The position numbers and the translations under genes were made by a program. Under the pieces are notes generated by a model. That model did no database searches, had not been told where the DNA came from, and worked only from the letters and a program-made list of their open reading frames with translations. From Symsagittifera roscoffensis (Eukaryota; Xenacoelomorpha; Acoela; Convolutidae), in the NCBI RefSeq assembly GCF_963678635.1, contig NC_087062.1:93411845-93475844 (forward strand): a stretch of DNA of 64,000 nucleotides. Direction: 5' to 3'. Positions within the stretch are counted from its first letter, which is position 1. Each line of letters starts with the position of its first letter. Below are positions 22,826 through 34,011 of the stretch, in pieces.

Positions 22826-24597
22826 TAGTCATCACGTTCTTGATGATATTGAGGTAGCGCAAATTGCAATCTGCATTTAACTCTATCTGCACATCCTGCG
22901 TCCCTCGCAATATCATATCAGCATTTGGACTCAGGCACCATGATGGCTTCATCAATTCCCACACTAACATCAGTCTTGTTCTCAGTAACTCATCTGAGAA
23001 TCCCAATCCAAATTGCACTCTGTTTTCAGATTGCGGTATGAAAGGCGCAGTCACCTTTTCTTCCAATACAAGCCCCAGTTTGACTTGCGCATTAGCAATA
23101 ACTTTTATCTATCAAAACCTGAGCAACACAGCTCGTTCATAATCGAAATAAGAATCACGTATGTCCTCATTGATGAAAGAATTATATGCCATTCCAACAT
23201 TTACCGACATATATGACTTCTTTCTGATCAACCCACAGCTTTCACTGGACTTCAGCAGCGTCCCCATTGATTTTTTTAAAAAGCCTAAGCTCTTTTTTTA
23301 TTAATCTTCGCATTTCGTCGATCTTCTTCGAGGGTTCCAGTTCCACAGGATCTTTCATGTTCACTCGCATTAGTTTGCTTTGGTGAATGTCCAACAGCGC
23401 CTGTAAGTGCAAGGTCTTCGCTAGGCCTTCTATGCATCTTGGCACAGGTATTCAGCGCTGGTATCGACCTTTTTTCCAACATGAACTGAACGAAACAGAG
23501 AGCGCCTCTACGTTTCGTACACGCTTTTTCCGCTCCACAAATCATAAGGGCTCTCAAACTCTCAAAACTTCTCTTCTTTCGACTTTTTTCTTTCTTCCTT
23601 CTTCCGAGTCATAATCTCCCATCGTCAGTCCCGTCATACACCAAGCGAAGCTGAGTTTCAGCTCAGTTCTGACGCACGGTATCGCTATTAGGTCAAATAT
23701 TTTCGGACTAGTTCGCATCTCTTCTTTGAGTTAGCGTAATACTACTGCCCTCCATCGTAAGCTCATCAGTTGATCCACCGTTTCTGTGTGCATCACAGAG
23801 GAGGCTAGCCTTCTGCTTCATTGTCGTGCTCTGGATCTTTTCTTCCTGGTAACATTACATGGCACCGTTGTTTTCCAGAGCAATGAGGTGACCTGTAGCT
23901 GAGTTCCTGTATTTCATCATTTCCATGTATCCGCCGGCGGGTTCGTCTATCTTGACTGCGTCAGATACTGACAAACGGTTGTACTCCTCTGGTGTCAACT
24001 GTTCTATGAAAATTTGTCTCATTTTCATCAGTGGCCGAATCAAGTAGCAATTTACTAATACACCAAGCGCATTAGTAGGACTGAGGGACGCTCCAGCGTG
24101 GAAGTTTCATCTTCCGTTGATTCCGTCATCCCTGCCAACGTTTCCGTTCCTTCTTTGTCTTCGTCCTACAAGTTGAAGTCCAGTCTAGACGCACCACTTT
24201 CTGAGGCTTTATCGTCATCCCTTCTCACTTGGCCGGGATCCTGTTCCATTGCTTCTTGCAGTTGACGGTCTTCTTCCTACTCCTCTTCTCGCTCATCAAT
24301 CTTCCTTGACATTGAGGGTCCTTGCTCATTGTCCAATGTTTCGACTGGAATCTTTGGCACGACTAGTTTACCTGCTGATCGGTATTCACGTTTGATCACA
24401 ATTACTTCACAACCGAAGGTCACTAGAGCAGTCCTGGTCAACATTGTCCTAGTTATTGCCACCTCTGGTCTCACATTCGTTACTATCAGTGCAGCTTCTT
24501 GCAAAACTGCTTTGCCTCTCATTGTAGTTGGCGCCATATCCAACTTGGCCCATTCTTCCTCGAATATACCACGTATTGGAGTGGCTGCTTTGCTGAT

Positions 24598-24637
<40 letters not shown>

Positions 24638-24690
24638 AAATTTGCCTCAGTGCTCGGTTTTTTTCCTCGTTTTCTGGTATGAGGCTAGTG
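22826..24690 (-). pseudogene. Array-unit ORF, partial fifth copy
   Basis: Duplicate of the minus-strand 5' two thirds of the unit 4 ORF. It includes MAPTTMRGKAVLQ (24,277-24,543), YNRLSVSDAVKIDEPAGG (23,855-24,043), the KKIDEMRRLIKKELRL block (23,242-23,445) and the FGLGFSDELL block (22,770-23,066). The last block is cut by the duplication junction, and its frame runs on into reversed integrase sequence (ending TEYRPSCAL), a chimera with no functional meaning. Confidence 0.6.
24600..24635 (-). repeat. (CT)n microsatellite, duplication copy 2
   Basis: About 36 bases of CT. It is longer than the copy 1 tract, and this is the only length difference I found between the two 6.3 kb copies. Confidence 0.9.
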
Positions 24691-25313
24691 GTCAAGGAAT
24701 TCTGGTTATTTCGCCATTCATTTTGCTTAAAGTCTCAAATTCCAGAGCTTCGGGTACACCTCATATGCCCATTGTCTGTGGTAAAAATCATTGGTGTATT
24801 ACGTGGGAATAGATTTTCCAAGGTATTAAGATTGGCTATGGGTTTCAGAGTTTCAGATGGTAAGATGGTTTTTTCAGAAAAAAAATTTGGCGCCAGATAC
24901 TACCATGTTTTAAGATACTATATAGATTTACCTGTTTATAAGGATTAGATACTCATTGTATGGAATATAGAACTCATTAAGATACGGAATAGGTTTCCTA
25001 ATGTATTAAGAGAGGGAATGGCAAGGCTTCAGTGTGATGGTAAAAGAACGGTAACAAAACCGGCATTTTTTAAGAATTTGTGTTGAAATGTCTAGTTTTT
25101 TTTCGCAAAAATCTCGGCACGCGTTATGTAATTGGTGACTATTACGTATAGCTTGTGTAATTAAGGTTGTTTTTGGTTCATGGTAAAAAAAAATGGTACG
25201 TTTTGCAAAATCTTTTAATTTTTTATCAAAAAAGTTGTGTTTTTTTTTAATTTCAAAAGCGATAGAATTTGATATAATTTGACTCAATAACTATTTTACT
25301 GGTTGATCTTAGT

Positions 25314-26352
25314 TTTTAAAACAGTCCTCAAACTAGCTGAAACTATGCTTAAACCTACTGAAACTTCGAAAAATATTTTAGCTACTTTATTGTTGCTTCT
25401 GATCTAATTGAAAAAATGTACATTTATGTAGAATTTAAAATTAGGTCCAAATTGTATTTTATTTGGCATCATGTTGAGACTATGATACAAAAAATTGAAT
25501 AAAGATATAGATGATTTCAGAATTCTCTCTAAAAATTTTGAAATACGATAAAAACTACCCTAATTGTAGCTAAAAAGCTATTTATATAGTGCTCTGAACA
25601 CTAAAAAGTAAGCTCATACTTGTTGTAATCAAAAATGAAACTTCCAATTTCTAGGGAAAATAGTGAAGTCATTTGTAATTTTTGAGAAATTAAACAAAAG
25701 TAATCAAATGTATTCAAGTTTTTCTATTTTTAACTTTTTATTTTTGTAATTAACTGATTTTTTGTCCAGTTCAAGGATAATTCATCTAAGAATCTCAATT
25801 CAAATGAACAATAAGAGCAATATTCATTAAAATTTCTAGATCAGACGCCATGACTTAACTCCTTCTCAGTTTCTTCTCAAAGATTAACCCAAACTTTTAG
25901 AAAAATTAGAACTTTTGAGATGTTTTTAACGTTATTAAATTTGAAAAATTTCAGATCATAGATAAAAAATAACATTTATTGTTAAAATTCTGAAAATGGG
26001 ATAAATTTTACTTATAAGTATTTAAGATTATATGCGTTTTAACAAAATTTTCTTCAAATCTGATGATTATCTTTCTGTTGCTTCTACAACATAATTTTCA
26101 TGGTTTTTCCGTAGAAGTTATCCCTGTTTAAAATTTATCCTGCTAATTACATGTTTTCGCTTTTGAACTCACATGGCAAGAAAATTTATTCAAAACTGGG
26201 GAATTTTCGGAGAAAATAGTATCAACTGAAAGAATAATTTCCTGGCAGAGATTAAATTAGAACTGATAACGTCTAATTATTAACATGTAATTTGTGCATG
26301 ATATTCTTTAGGTTCCCATTGTTCAGTTGCTACAGTAAACTATTTCAGGCAC
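25314..26352. other. AT-rich gap, no gene seen (copy 2)
   Basis: Duplicate of 19,001-20,039. No gene or repeat motif was recognised. Confidence 0.6.
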
Positions 26353-27528
26353 ACCCGCATTGCTTCCTATTGAGCTTCTTCTTAGTCTGAGCTTCTGGAC
26401 ACGTTATTGGTGCCTATTAGAATCATCACATCCATAATTCTGCCCGGACTCATCAATTCAACCATTCGATACAGCTGGGCTACTGTGGCACCTCCGAATG
26501 CCATCACCGTGGTGATCCATGAGGTTCTCAAGTTCTGCAACACTCTCACTAGGCAATCGCCCAATATCAAATGCGACATTCCGAGGGGCGGCTGCTGCAT
26601 GTTTATCGCTGGAATCCAAATCGATCTGTTGAAACATGCTCGCATATCCGTCTCAGGGACTAGAGTGAAGCTGTTTTTGTTCTGATTGATCTTCTGTATG
26701 TCTAGCACGCTCGACACTTACTTCATTGGCATCTCTCTTATCTTTACTGGAGGATTTTACTGGTTTCCTCACTGTAGCAGCTCCTGTCTTCTTCACTGAT
26801 TCTGAGGAGACCTCTACTCTGCCGGTATCATCAATTGTTCCAGAGGATGCAGTCACCCCGGAACATAGCACACTCCTGTTGGCCACGAATCGGCCAGCGG
26901 CTTGCATTAGCTGCTTCATGGTTCTTTCCACAACTGAAATATCCAAGGTGTTGCTTGGATCCAGGATTGTCACTCTACCGTGTCCTGTTGGGACTTGCAC
27001 TTCCGTTGTTTGACTTGGTTCGCGAGGGGTCAGAAGTTCCATCGGCGATTGCCCATGGGGAACGCTGCCTGTGGGAAATGGTCGTTCCATTTTTGCTATT
27101 CCCAATTGTTCAGATTGCTCCTTTCAATCCTGCTTCAAGCGTTCTATCTCTTCTACTTGCTTTTTTATACAGCCCTCAAACTGTTTTTTCCACATATCTC
27201 GATCTTCTTCAGTTCTGGCCGAGGTTTTTCTCACTCGGTCCAGCTCGTCTCTCTTCTCGTTCAGATGTTCCATGGTTTCATTCGTTTGTTATTCTTCTTC
27301 TGCTCTTGCTCTCCAATTTTCATTTGTGAGCTAGACGATGCAGATTCGCTACTCATTTCTTGTGGAAAGATTGATTTCTATGCACTAGAATGTTCGTCAG
27401 AGCAGCCGTCAACATGGCCACCTCTGGGTTATCCTGGCGCAGACTCTCTTCAATAGTCTTTGATGGAGCTCGTCTATGACTGGCCTCACATAAACCTCGT
27501 CTAAATCCATCAGTTCATCAAAATTGTT
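26353..27528 (-). pseudogene. Gag-like protein with SGNH-hydrolase signature, decayed (copy 2)
   Basis: Duplicate of the pseudogene at 20,040-21,215, with the same frames (26,653-27,105 and 26,382-26,717). It carries the same GDC in place of GDS (Cys codon at 26,553-26,555) and the same downstream stops. All of these defects therefore predate the duplication. Confidence 0.6.
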
Positions 27529-27953
27529 AATTCTGATTCAATTCGGTTGTATAATTTCAACAAATTGATTTTGCAATAGGATGAAGTTCAAAAATTATAT
27601 TGATCAATCATGACCTAAAAACAAGATCAAGACTATCACATCTGTCAACATTGCTTCAAGTTTGTATTAAAACATATTTAAAAACAGTCAAATCAAAAGA
27701 TTTTGCACTTGAGAGAAATTAAAACCCAATTCAGTCTAAGATCTCGAAAACTGTTCAAACAATGGTTAATCCACTATTTGAGTCTATTCCTAGAATTATC
27801 GTTTGGGGATTTGTGGTCACTAACCCTTCCAAACCCAAGATTCTAATATTATAATAATACAACACATAACACTTTACTCCTATACTCAATCTACACTCAA
27901 CCCATACTCAAATAATACTTCTTTTATAGATACACTTCTATGTTGGTATCCGA
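27529..27953 (-). promoter_or_regulatory. Candidate LTR / promoter region (copy 2)
   Basis: Duplicate of 21,216-21,640, with the TATA-like sequence at 27,922-27,929 on the minus strand. In this copy it directly follows the complete 3' end of the pol element at 27,963-35,156, so it is the better place to look for that element's 3' LTR. Confidence 0.35.
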
Positions 27954-27962
27954 AAAGATTAC

Positions 27963-28803
27963 ATGTATCAGCGCGTATGGCTCCCGAGGATGGTGTCGTC
28001 CTCTGTTCGGGTCATACACCGGAAGCGAGATCTTTTTACTCCCCTCTCCAGCAGGATGTCTCTCAGACTCGTCGGCGACAAAACCAGATCTTCAGGGTCC
28101 ACATGCTGCTTCTCCGTCGCCCGCATCTCCAAGAAGCAGAAGTAATTCCCTGGTTTCTGCGAAGCAGGCGGTGGCTAAGTTGCTACTCTCCCTATTCCCG
28201 GTCTTTGCTTCCATAAAAACTCGCTGTAAGTTTAAATTCGCTGTCCGTTAGTAAAATATGACTCTAATACTCTCGCTATGTCTGGTTCCTTAGGGCCTTC
28301 ATCTGTTTCTGCCTCTAAATCACCTGCTGTTTCTTTTTTACAATTTTAAGTTTTTTAAGAAGAAGTTTTCATTGTGGGTAAGTCCTACCCCCACTCCCCG
28401 GGCAAATATTTCCATTGACGTCGCTGTCGATCGCTGCCCAGGAAGGATCATGTTTGTCTTTTTGTATGTATTTCATGCTCTCGCGGTCCACGTACTGAAT
28501 TGTGACACTGTTTTCCTTGGGTCCTGATGCCATTTCGTTCAACAACCCAAGTTTGTCAATTCTTGTTCGTAATACTGCTGAGGTTCGTCGTCAAATTCCA
28601 CTTCGGGCCAGCACCGATCGCCGAATCAATTTTTTGTCTTGATCATTGTCAACATCTACAATCTGCGACACGGTTATCTCCTCCAGATCCACTAGGTCGT
28701 GTAGTGTCTTTTTCATCCCTAGCTTGTCCACTACGAAGTCGTCTCCGTAAGGATTATACTTCTTTGCGGGTTTTGCCCTGTCACTATGTCGTGTCTGCAT
28801 CAA
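27963..28803 (-). pseudogene. Pol tail downstream of integrase (copy 2, ancestral context)
   Basis: The minus-strand frame at 28,591-28,803 (KKYNPYGDDFVVDK, then LVDLEEITVSQIVD) continues past one in-frame TGA to about 28,379. Further coding-like blocks run to about 27,963. This is a post-integrase extension of the polyprotein or a separate third ORF; I saw no signal peptide or membrane segment suggesting an envelope protein. It is contiguous with integrase at higher coordinates. Confidence 0.5.
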
Positions 28804-30330
28804 AAAGGGTAGATCCTGGGACGTTCTTGGGAACGTCTATCTGCTCGGTGTTTCCACGTCCTCTTCTGCATAGGCTAAGATTTTTTCATCCGCAACATTG
28901 ATTTCATTAGGATCCAGGTCCGTCGACGGGCTTTTCCTTCTTTCAGTGCCTCATTCCCATCGTTCTTTGCTCAGGTGCCTTTTTCCTTGACTTCGCAAGC
29001 GGGTCCATCATCAGGTAATTGCCCTCCTCCATGTCTTCAGGTGTACACCAGTTTTCTGTTAATGGGTTGTAGTTTATTGTTTTCAAAGTGCGCAGCTCGG
29101 CCGGTACTCAGTCGGTAAACACGTTCCTCCTGATGCAGTTCCGTTATCATGAACGTAACCCTCATCTACTTTAGGAGTTTCCTCGTTCCCTTCGTTGGGA
29201 TAACGTTCTGAAAAACCCACATGTAGTCTCCTACTGAGTAAGATTTTGCACCAAATGCTTCCCTATCAAACTTTTCCCTCTGTTTCTCCTGAGCTTGTTG
29301 CGTATTGCGTCTACGAAAGTCGTTTGGCTACTGCTGACGTCTGATCATATCTCGTACATAAAATTATGGCGATGTCTTCTTTCCTTCATACTCCGGGTTT
29401 AAAAAAGACAAAGCCTTTTCATGCCCAGTCATTATCTTGTGCGACCTAATTCCTGCGGTGGAATGTTGCCTACTGTTGTATGCTTCCATTACTTGTGCCA
29501 TATATCTGTCCCAATCAGTTATGTATCGGGACCAATAAACCCTCAACATCGACATCAGAGTCCGATTTTGTCTTTCCACAAGGCCATTCGTGTGGGTTTG
29601 TACGTTGTAGATTGTGTCTTTGCTATCTGAGAAGGCCTCATCAGCTCCTTAGTACGCTCCCTCACAAAAGCGATCATCTGAACGTCATTGATCAGATGAT
29701 CGCATGTCTCCTTGGCTGAGGCAGTTATGCAGGACACGGCTTCTGCATAATTTGTGAAGTGGGCGATCATCACTAAGACCTGATTCTAGCCGCTGTCTGT
29801 CATACATATCTTCTGGTGATCAATCTGCACCACTTCATTAAACTCGGATGACTCGATCGACTGTAATGGGAATCGCAATTTCCTAGGATCTTTCACCTGT
29901 TGGTATGGCAGACATGCTGTCATCCACTTCTCGAATGCCTTCATCATTCCAGACCATTCAAAGCCTTTCCTTTCAAGATCCTCTGGTATAATTGATCGAT
30001 TTGTTGATGACGCATTTCATCATGTGACCTGAATAAAAGTTCGGTTTGATAAAATTTGGGCAACACTATCGAGTTAAATTTCTATTAGACCGTGTCCTCT
30101 TCTCTCCTTTTGCAAGCAACGATCTCATCCTCGTTCAGATATAACCGTCCTTCCTTCTGCATATAGTACTTTCTCAAGATCCGGTAACTACCTTCTTCCA
30201 GATCTCCTTTGCCTGGTGCCCCATTTTTGATCCATCTTTTCAAGCTACTTGTCATAAGGCCATTTCTCTGCGCTCGCAAGTCCGAGAGTCTGTATCTCGC
30301 CTTCGAGTAGGATTTCATGATAGTCAAGTG
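28804..30330 (-). pseudogene. Ty3/gypsy-type integrase, decayed
   Basis: Integrase joins element cDNA to host DNA. The minus-strand blocks run in order. An N-terminal region at 30,085-30,327 comes first, then a zinc-binding-like segment (RSHDEMRHQ and TACLPYQQ, where the expected second Cys of the H2C2 finger is Tyr). The core follows, with its first Asp in VVQIDHQ near 29,820. Then come HFTNYAEAVSC (29,555-29,773) and the catalytic Glu region MERQNRTL (29,364-29,579). A C-terminal region with SVGDYMWVFQNVIP and VYRLSTGRAAHFENN crosses 29,134. The core segment that should hold the second catalytic Asp is deleted near 29,682-29,691 and replaced by a hairpin scar. With stops and frameshifts this is a dead gene. 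Confidence 0.75.
29670..29703. other. 12-bp perfect inverted repeat at the integrase deletion site
   Basis: The arms gcgatcatctga and tcagatgatcgc flank a 10-base spacer. It sits exactly where the integrase frame jumps from CDHLIN to AFV and has lost the second catalytic Asp region. Confidence 0.8.
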
Positions 30331-31334
30331 ACTGTTCAGCTCATCGGGCTGATGCGCTTCTTTTTCCCTCTTTTCACACTAAATCTTTGCCAATGGCTTT
30401 GTCTCCTGTTTAAACAGCTCTAGGTCAATTCTGACTTCTTCCTACTGCTATAATAGGCTCATCAAACGTTTTGACGCCCCTATCATCTCCAATTCACCTG
30501 CCGCATTGTGAAAAACATTTTCACTGGGGAACAGGTAGCAATCACTATCGGGGTCTTGATGCACCTCCCTGTCCAAGTCTCCTGCTCGACAAATCCGATA
30601 ATTTGGATCCAGTGCTTGAGTGTCTGTCTGAGTACGTGTCAACCTCAGATTTCCTCAAGGTGTCTCCGACAACTGAGTATACCGTTTTGTATGAATTCAC
30701 GGCAGTTTCTGATGTGTATGATCTATTAATCTATCTAATCTTCCCGGACAAAACCTTGTCCTCGTCCTCTTGTTTTTCTTCTAATCCGCTTCGTTGAGTG
30801 TCCGACTCCCTAGTCAAAATTTCCCGCTCCGAGTTTTTTTTACGCAGCTTCTATCAGTCCCTGATTGGCGCCTCGAAAGCGAGTGTCTTCTTCTCAGTCC
30901 CTATCTCCTTTTCCCTCGTCTTGCACGACGTTCTCATTGAATCGTTTTGAGTAAATGATGATTCTACTTGTTGAACTACTGTCGTACAATCCCTTTCAAT
31001 TTGCTGTGCTGGCGTCTTTATGGTTTTATACGTACCGTCTCACTGACCGTCAGCGGTGCCATGGCTGCTGCCGATTTAGAACTATCTCTAGTCCCTTCTC
31101 TCTCTAATAATCCACCCAGCATACGCATCACTTCTCGTGTGACCTGCACCGCTTTATCTAGCAATGAGAGGCTGTTTATGTTCAAACGAGTGTTCCTGTT
31201 GAAACAAGTTTGAACGTAGCAACTGGGTCCTTCTTGGATAAAATTTTAATCTTTACCTCTTACTAATTCAGGATGTCCTAGTATAGAATGCCCTGACTTG
31301 TCCCGCCATCTCATCATGGGAAGTGCTTTGTAAG
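30331..31334 (-). pseudogene. Linker between RNase H and integrase, heavily decayed
   Basis: About 1 kb with only fragmentary minus-strand frames. One at 30,448-30,642 has an acidic composition. A short stretch just below 31,334 reads as MRWRDKSGHS between stops. It is expected to encode the spacer of the polyprotein. No domain was recognised. Confidence 0.4.
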
Positions 31335-31982
31335 TCACTCTATCTTAAAACGAGAGTTTTCCTTGATTTCCGCCTGATTGGCCTGCTTCTGTTCCAATCT
31401 TTCGTAAAATTCAGTTTTCTTGATGAGGCTGTCAGCATTCTGGTGCTTGTCACACATCCTGTGCTCCATTATTATGTAATAGTCCATTATTATGGATAAA
31501 CTGACTATCCGTCGACCAATGTAACTCTGGTCCATCGGGAGCGTTTTCAACCAAGATAGGGCTCGGTTGGCCACTCGCAACCTACGGGAAACGCTCGTAA
31601 TTAAAGGGAACGCTCCAACTCAAAGGAAACGATCCACGAACGTGACTACCGTAAACATTTCTGCTTTTGTTGCCCTGTTTTTCATCTCAGTGTCGCTCAA
31701 TACTTTACTGCCGTATGCAATTGGACGGATAACTGTTCTACCATTCCATTCTTGCTCCTGATGCAGTTTTTCGGAAATGGCTACTGAAGAAATATCAGCG
31801 TCGAGAACGTACATGCCTTCTCCGTGGGCATGTCTAGCACTGGTGCTTCGCACAGCTCCCGCGTCATATTCTCGAAGGCTTCCTGAGCTCTTCCATTTCT
31901 TTCGAATTTCTTCCCTCTGTTGCGCATCAGTTGCTGCATTGGGTACATACTGTCTCTGTATCCTTTTATGAACTCTCGACAA
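31335..31982 (-). pseudogene. RNase H domain of Ty3/gypsy-like pol, decayed
   Basis: RNase H removes the RNA strand during reverse transcription. The minus-strand frame at 31,620-31,982 contains YVLDADISSVAISEKLHQEQ, matching the RNase H start with its first Asp. It also has RPIAYGSKVLSDTE and KAEMFTVVTFV, which contains the conserved Glu. A second frame at 31,335-31,580 has SYIGRRIVSL and MCDKHQNADSL, the usual C-terminal end of this domain, in a different frame. The frameshift and stops between them make it inactive. It lies directly downstream of the RT domain in the same direction. Confidence 0.75.
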
Positions 31983-32763
31983 TCATTAGCAAATCCTAGG
32001 AAGCTCATCAGCTGCGTGTCGGATCTGGGGGCTTTCCATGTTAACACGGCCTCCACTGCATCCGGATCCGGGCTCCTGCCTGCCATGCTTATATACCATT
32101 CTTCACAGGTACTTTATTGAGTCGCTAAGAATCTCACATTTTGGGGGTTTGCATTTCAGAATCAGCTCTCTTCATGCAGTCAAAGACTTCATCAAGTCTG
32201 TCAATGTGGTATGTCAAGGTGGATGTCGCTGTCACTACGTTATCCGCATAGCACATCACGAGATTCCCATATTTTTTTGTTATGCTGGTCAAAGCCTGAG
32301 CCGTCGTCCTTTGATAGGTCGCCGTCGCATTTCACAAGCCGGAGGGCATCTTCTTCCACAGGTACAAGCCTAACTCACTTGCAAATCCGGTCTTTTCTCT
32401 AACCAGTTTCCGCGAGGGAAGCTGCCAGAAGGCAGAACCCAGGTCCAGTGCGGTAAAAAAAAACTTGGCATCGCTAAGTTTCCAGAGGCTCTCGTCTATT
32501 CGTGGTATTGGAAAAGCGTCCTGTATAGTCACCGCGTTCAGGTAGCGAAAATTGCAGCAGAACTTTAGCTGTTGTAGTTTCTTTTTGGTCATGACAACCC
32601 CACAAGCCCAAGATAACTTCGAGGTTTCTATGATATCGTTTTCGAGCAGCATTTCTATTTCCAACGGCACGCCTCTGATATATGAGGTTTCATACGCCTT
32701 GCTCTTTCCGTGGGAACGGCGCCTTCTTTTAGTTCGATCTCTTGCTCGACGAAATAACATCAA
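31781..32763 (-). pseudogene. Reverse transcriptase domain of Ty3/gypsy-like pol, decayed
   Basis: The minus-strand frame at 32,332-32,763 has WACGVVMTKKK, CNFRYLNAVTIQDAFPIPRI and then FTALDLGSAFWQLP, which is motif A with the first catalytic Asp. About 90 bases further on the frame reads LVMCYADNVVTA. This is motif C with YADN (32,239-32,250) in place of the usual YxDD, so the last catalytic Asp is Asn. The thumb/connection follows at 31,781-32,086 with AVLTWKAPRSDTQLMSFLGF. The order protease-RT-RNase H-integrase is the Ty3/gypsy order. Frameshifts and the motif C change indicate no activity. Confidence 0.85.
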
Positions 32764-33103
32764 CCGATAGCCGCTTTTCGTTTAGAATAAACGTCTGCTT
32801 TCAGCTTTAAAACTGCCCCTAGCAAATCAAACCCCCCTCCCCCATCTCACTTCTTAGATGCTCTATTTCCGGTAAAACCGGTTTGTTAGACTCTAATTCA
32901 TATGATAAGGGGTATTTCGGAAATTTCGAGCAGCCCAATCAGCCGTCATTTGTATCAGATCTCATTGAGTATTTTTTGTTGAACGATTTCAATTCATTAA
33001 TCCGTTTTAAAACCAAATCGTTATTCGCATGAGTTTGTCAGTCCTTTATTCGATACTTCTTCAGGATCGGCGTTTCTTCATAGTCCGCCCTCATTGGCGA
33101 AGC

Positions 33104-33902
33104 TCAGCCAAGTTCCCTTCCACGCTGGATTGAAACCGTTGTGTCAAGTGTATTCAACAACACACTGACACTCAGCCCGTTTCGTGTGACGGAAAAGCTC
33201 CAGCCTAAAACGATTGAACAATGACTATTTGGTTTCGATACTAAGTAAACCTGCTTTCTATCACTCAATGAGTTGAAATTTCTCATTCTAAAAATCGCTA
33301 CTACTACTACCTGCGCTGTAATTTTATCCAAAAATTTGGTATCTTATTCCTATCAGTTTTTATTCTTTTTACTGGTCGCTTAACATACTTCCTGTCTATT
33401 TTCCTAATTTTTGTCAGTCCATTTTTGAGGTCAATCATCACGTCGAAGTGCCTGATGAAGTCACGCCCCAGGGTGATCTGATCCGAATCATCCAGGTTCT
33501 CGACCACGAGAAAACTTATCCATAGGTTCCGACCTACCATTTGAAGGACTGTTATTGAAATTCTCGCGGCGACATAGCTGGTTCTACGATTAGCGGCTGC
33601 CAATCTTAGGTTTGTGGGTATCAGGTCCTCCCTGGTGAAACCTATCCTTCCCATGATTTTATCGGCCTTACACTGACTAACTCTCCTGTTTCTAGGAGTC
33701 CTGTTACTCCCATATTCTTTCCATCGGTGTCTAGCGGATGTGCAGTCACATCTGCCTCATGACCGTTTCTACGGACCTTCAGCTCATCTTGACCCAAACA
33801 AAATTGTCTTATTTGGTCATCGTCTGTCGTGACGTAGTTCTTGGTATAAATACTTATCCCATCCACGTTCGGCTTTTCTTGATCTGGTCCATAGACTTCC
33901 AA
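33104..33902 (-). pseudogene. Aspartic protease and linker of Ty3/gypsy-like pol, decayed
   Basis: The protease would cut the element polyprotein. The minus-strand frame at 33,642-33,902 ends with GLLETGELVSVRP, which fits the retropepsin active-site region, but the usual Asp-Thr-Gly reads Glu-Thr-Gly (33,684-33,692). A frame change leads into 33,307-33,654, with ISFLVVENLDDSDQ and ITLGRDFIRHFDVMIDL, the conserved C-terminal part of the domain. A further frame at 33,104-33,331 (VVVAIFRMRN, SVLLNTLDTTVSIQRG) is the linker to RT. Two frame shifts and the active-site change indicate a dead protease. Confidence 0.7.
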
Positions 33903-34011
33903 GTAACGCCCTTTGATTGAGTGCCAATCATCCTTAGCAAGTTTCGCACAACCCTCAGCTCAGTGCATGGCTCTGCGTTTCTCAGATAATCTGCAGAAAT
34001 GTAGAAATGCA

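Larger units (their letters stand above)
22822..29134. repeat. 6.3 kb tandem duplication, copy 2
   Basis: Second copy of 16,513-22,821. Its right edge at 29,134 is continuous with the rest of pol: the integrase frame reads straight through it (TELHQEERVYRLSTGRAAH). Copy 2 therefore keeps the ancestral right-hand neighbour and copy 1 the ancestral left-hand neighbour, as a simple tandem duplication predicts. Confidence 0.95.

Noticed and set aside
27963-28803. Pol tail as a retroviral envelope gene
   Set aside because: I saw no signal peptide, membrane segment or cleavage motif, and the composition is polar throughout.
16513-29134. The 6.3 kb duplication as a pair of LTRs
   Set aside because: Each copy contains coding-like pol, Gag-like and array sequence and a junction cutting two reading frames. 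LTRs would not carry these.
29682-29691. The 29,670-29,703 inverted repeat as a transcription terminator
   Set aside because: It lies inside a eukaryotic integrase pseudogene with no T-run after it, and a repair scar fits better.
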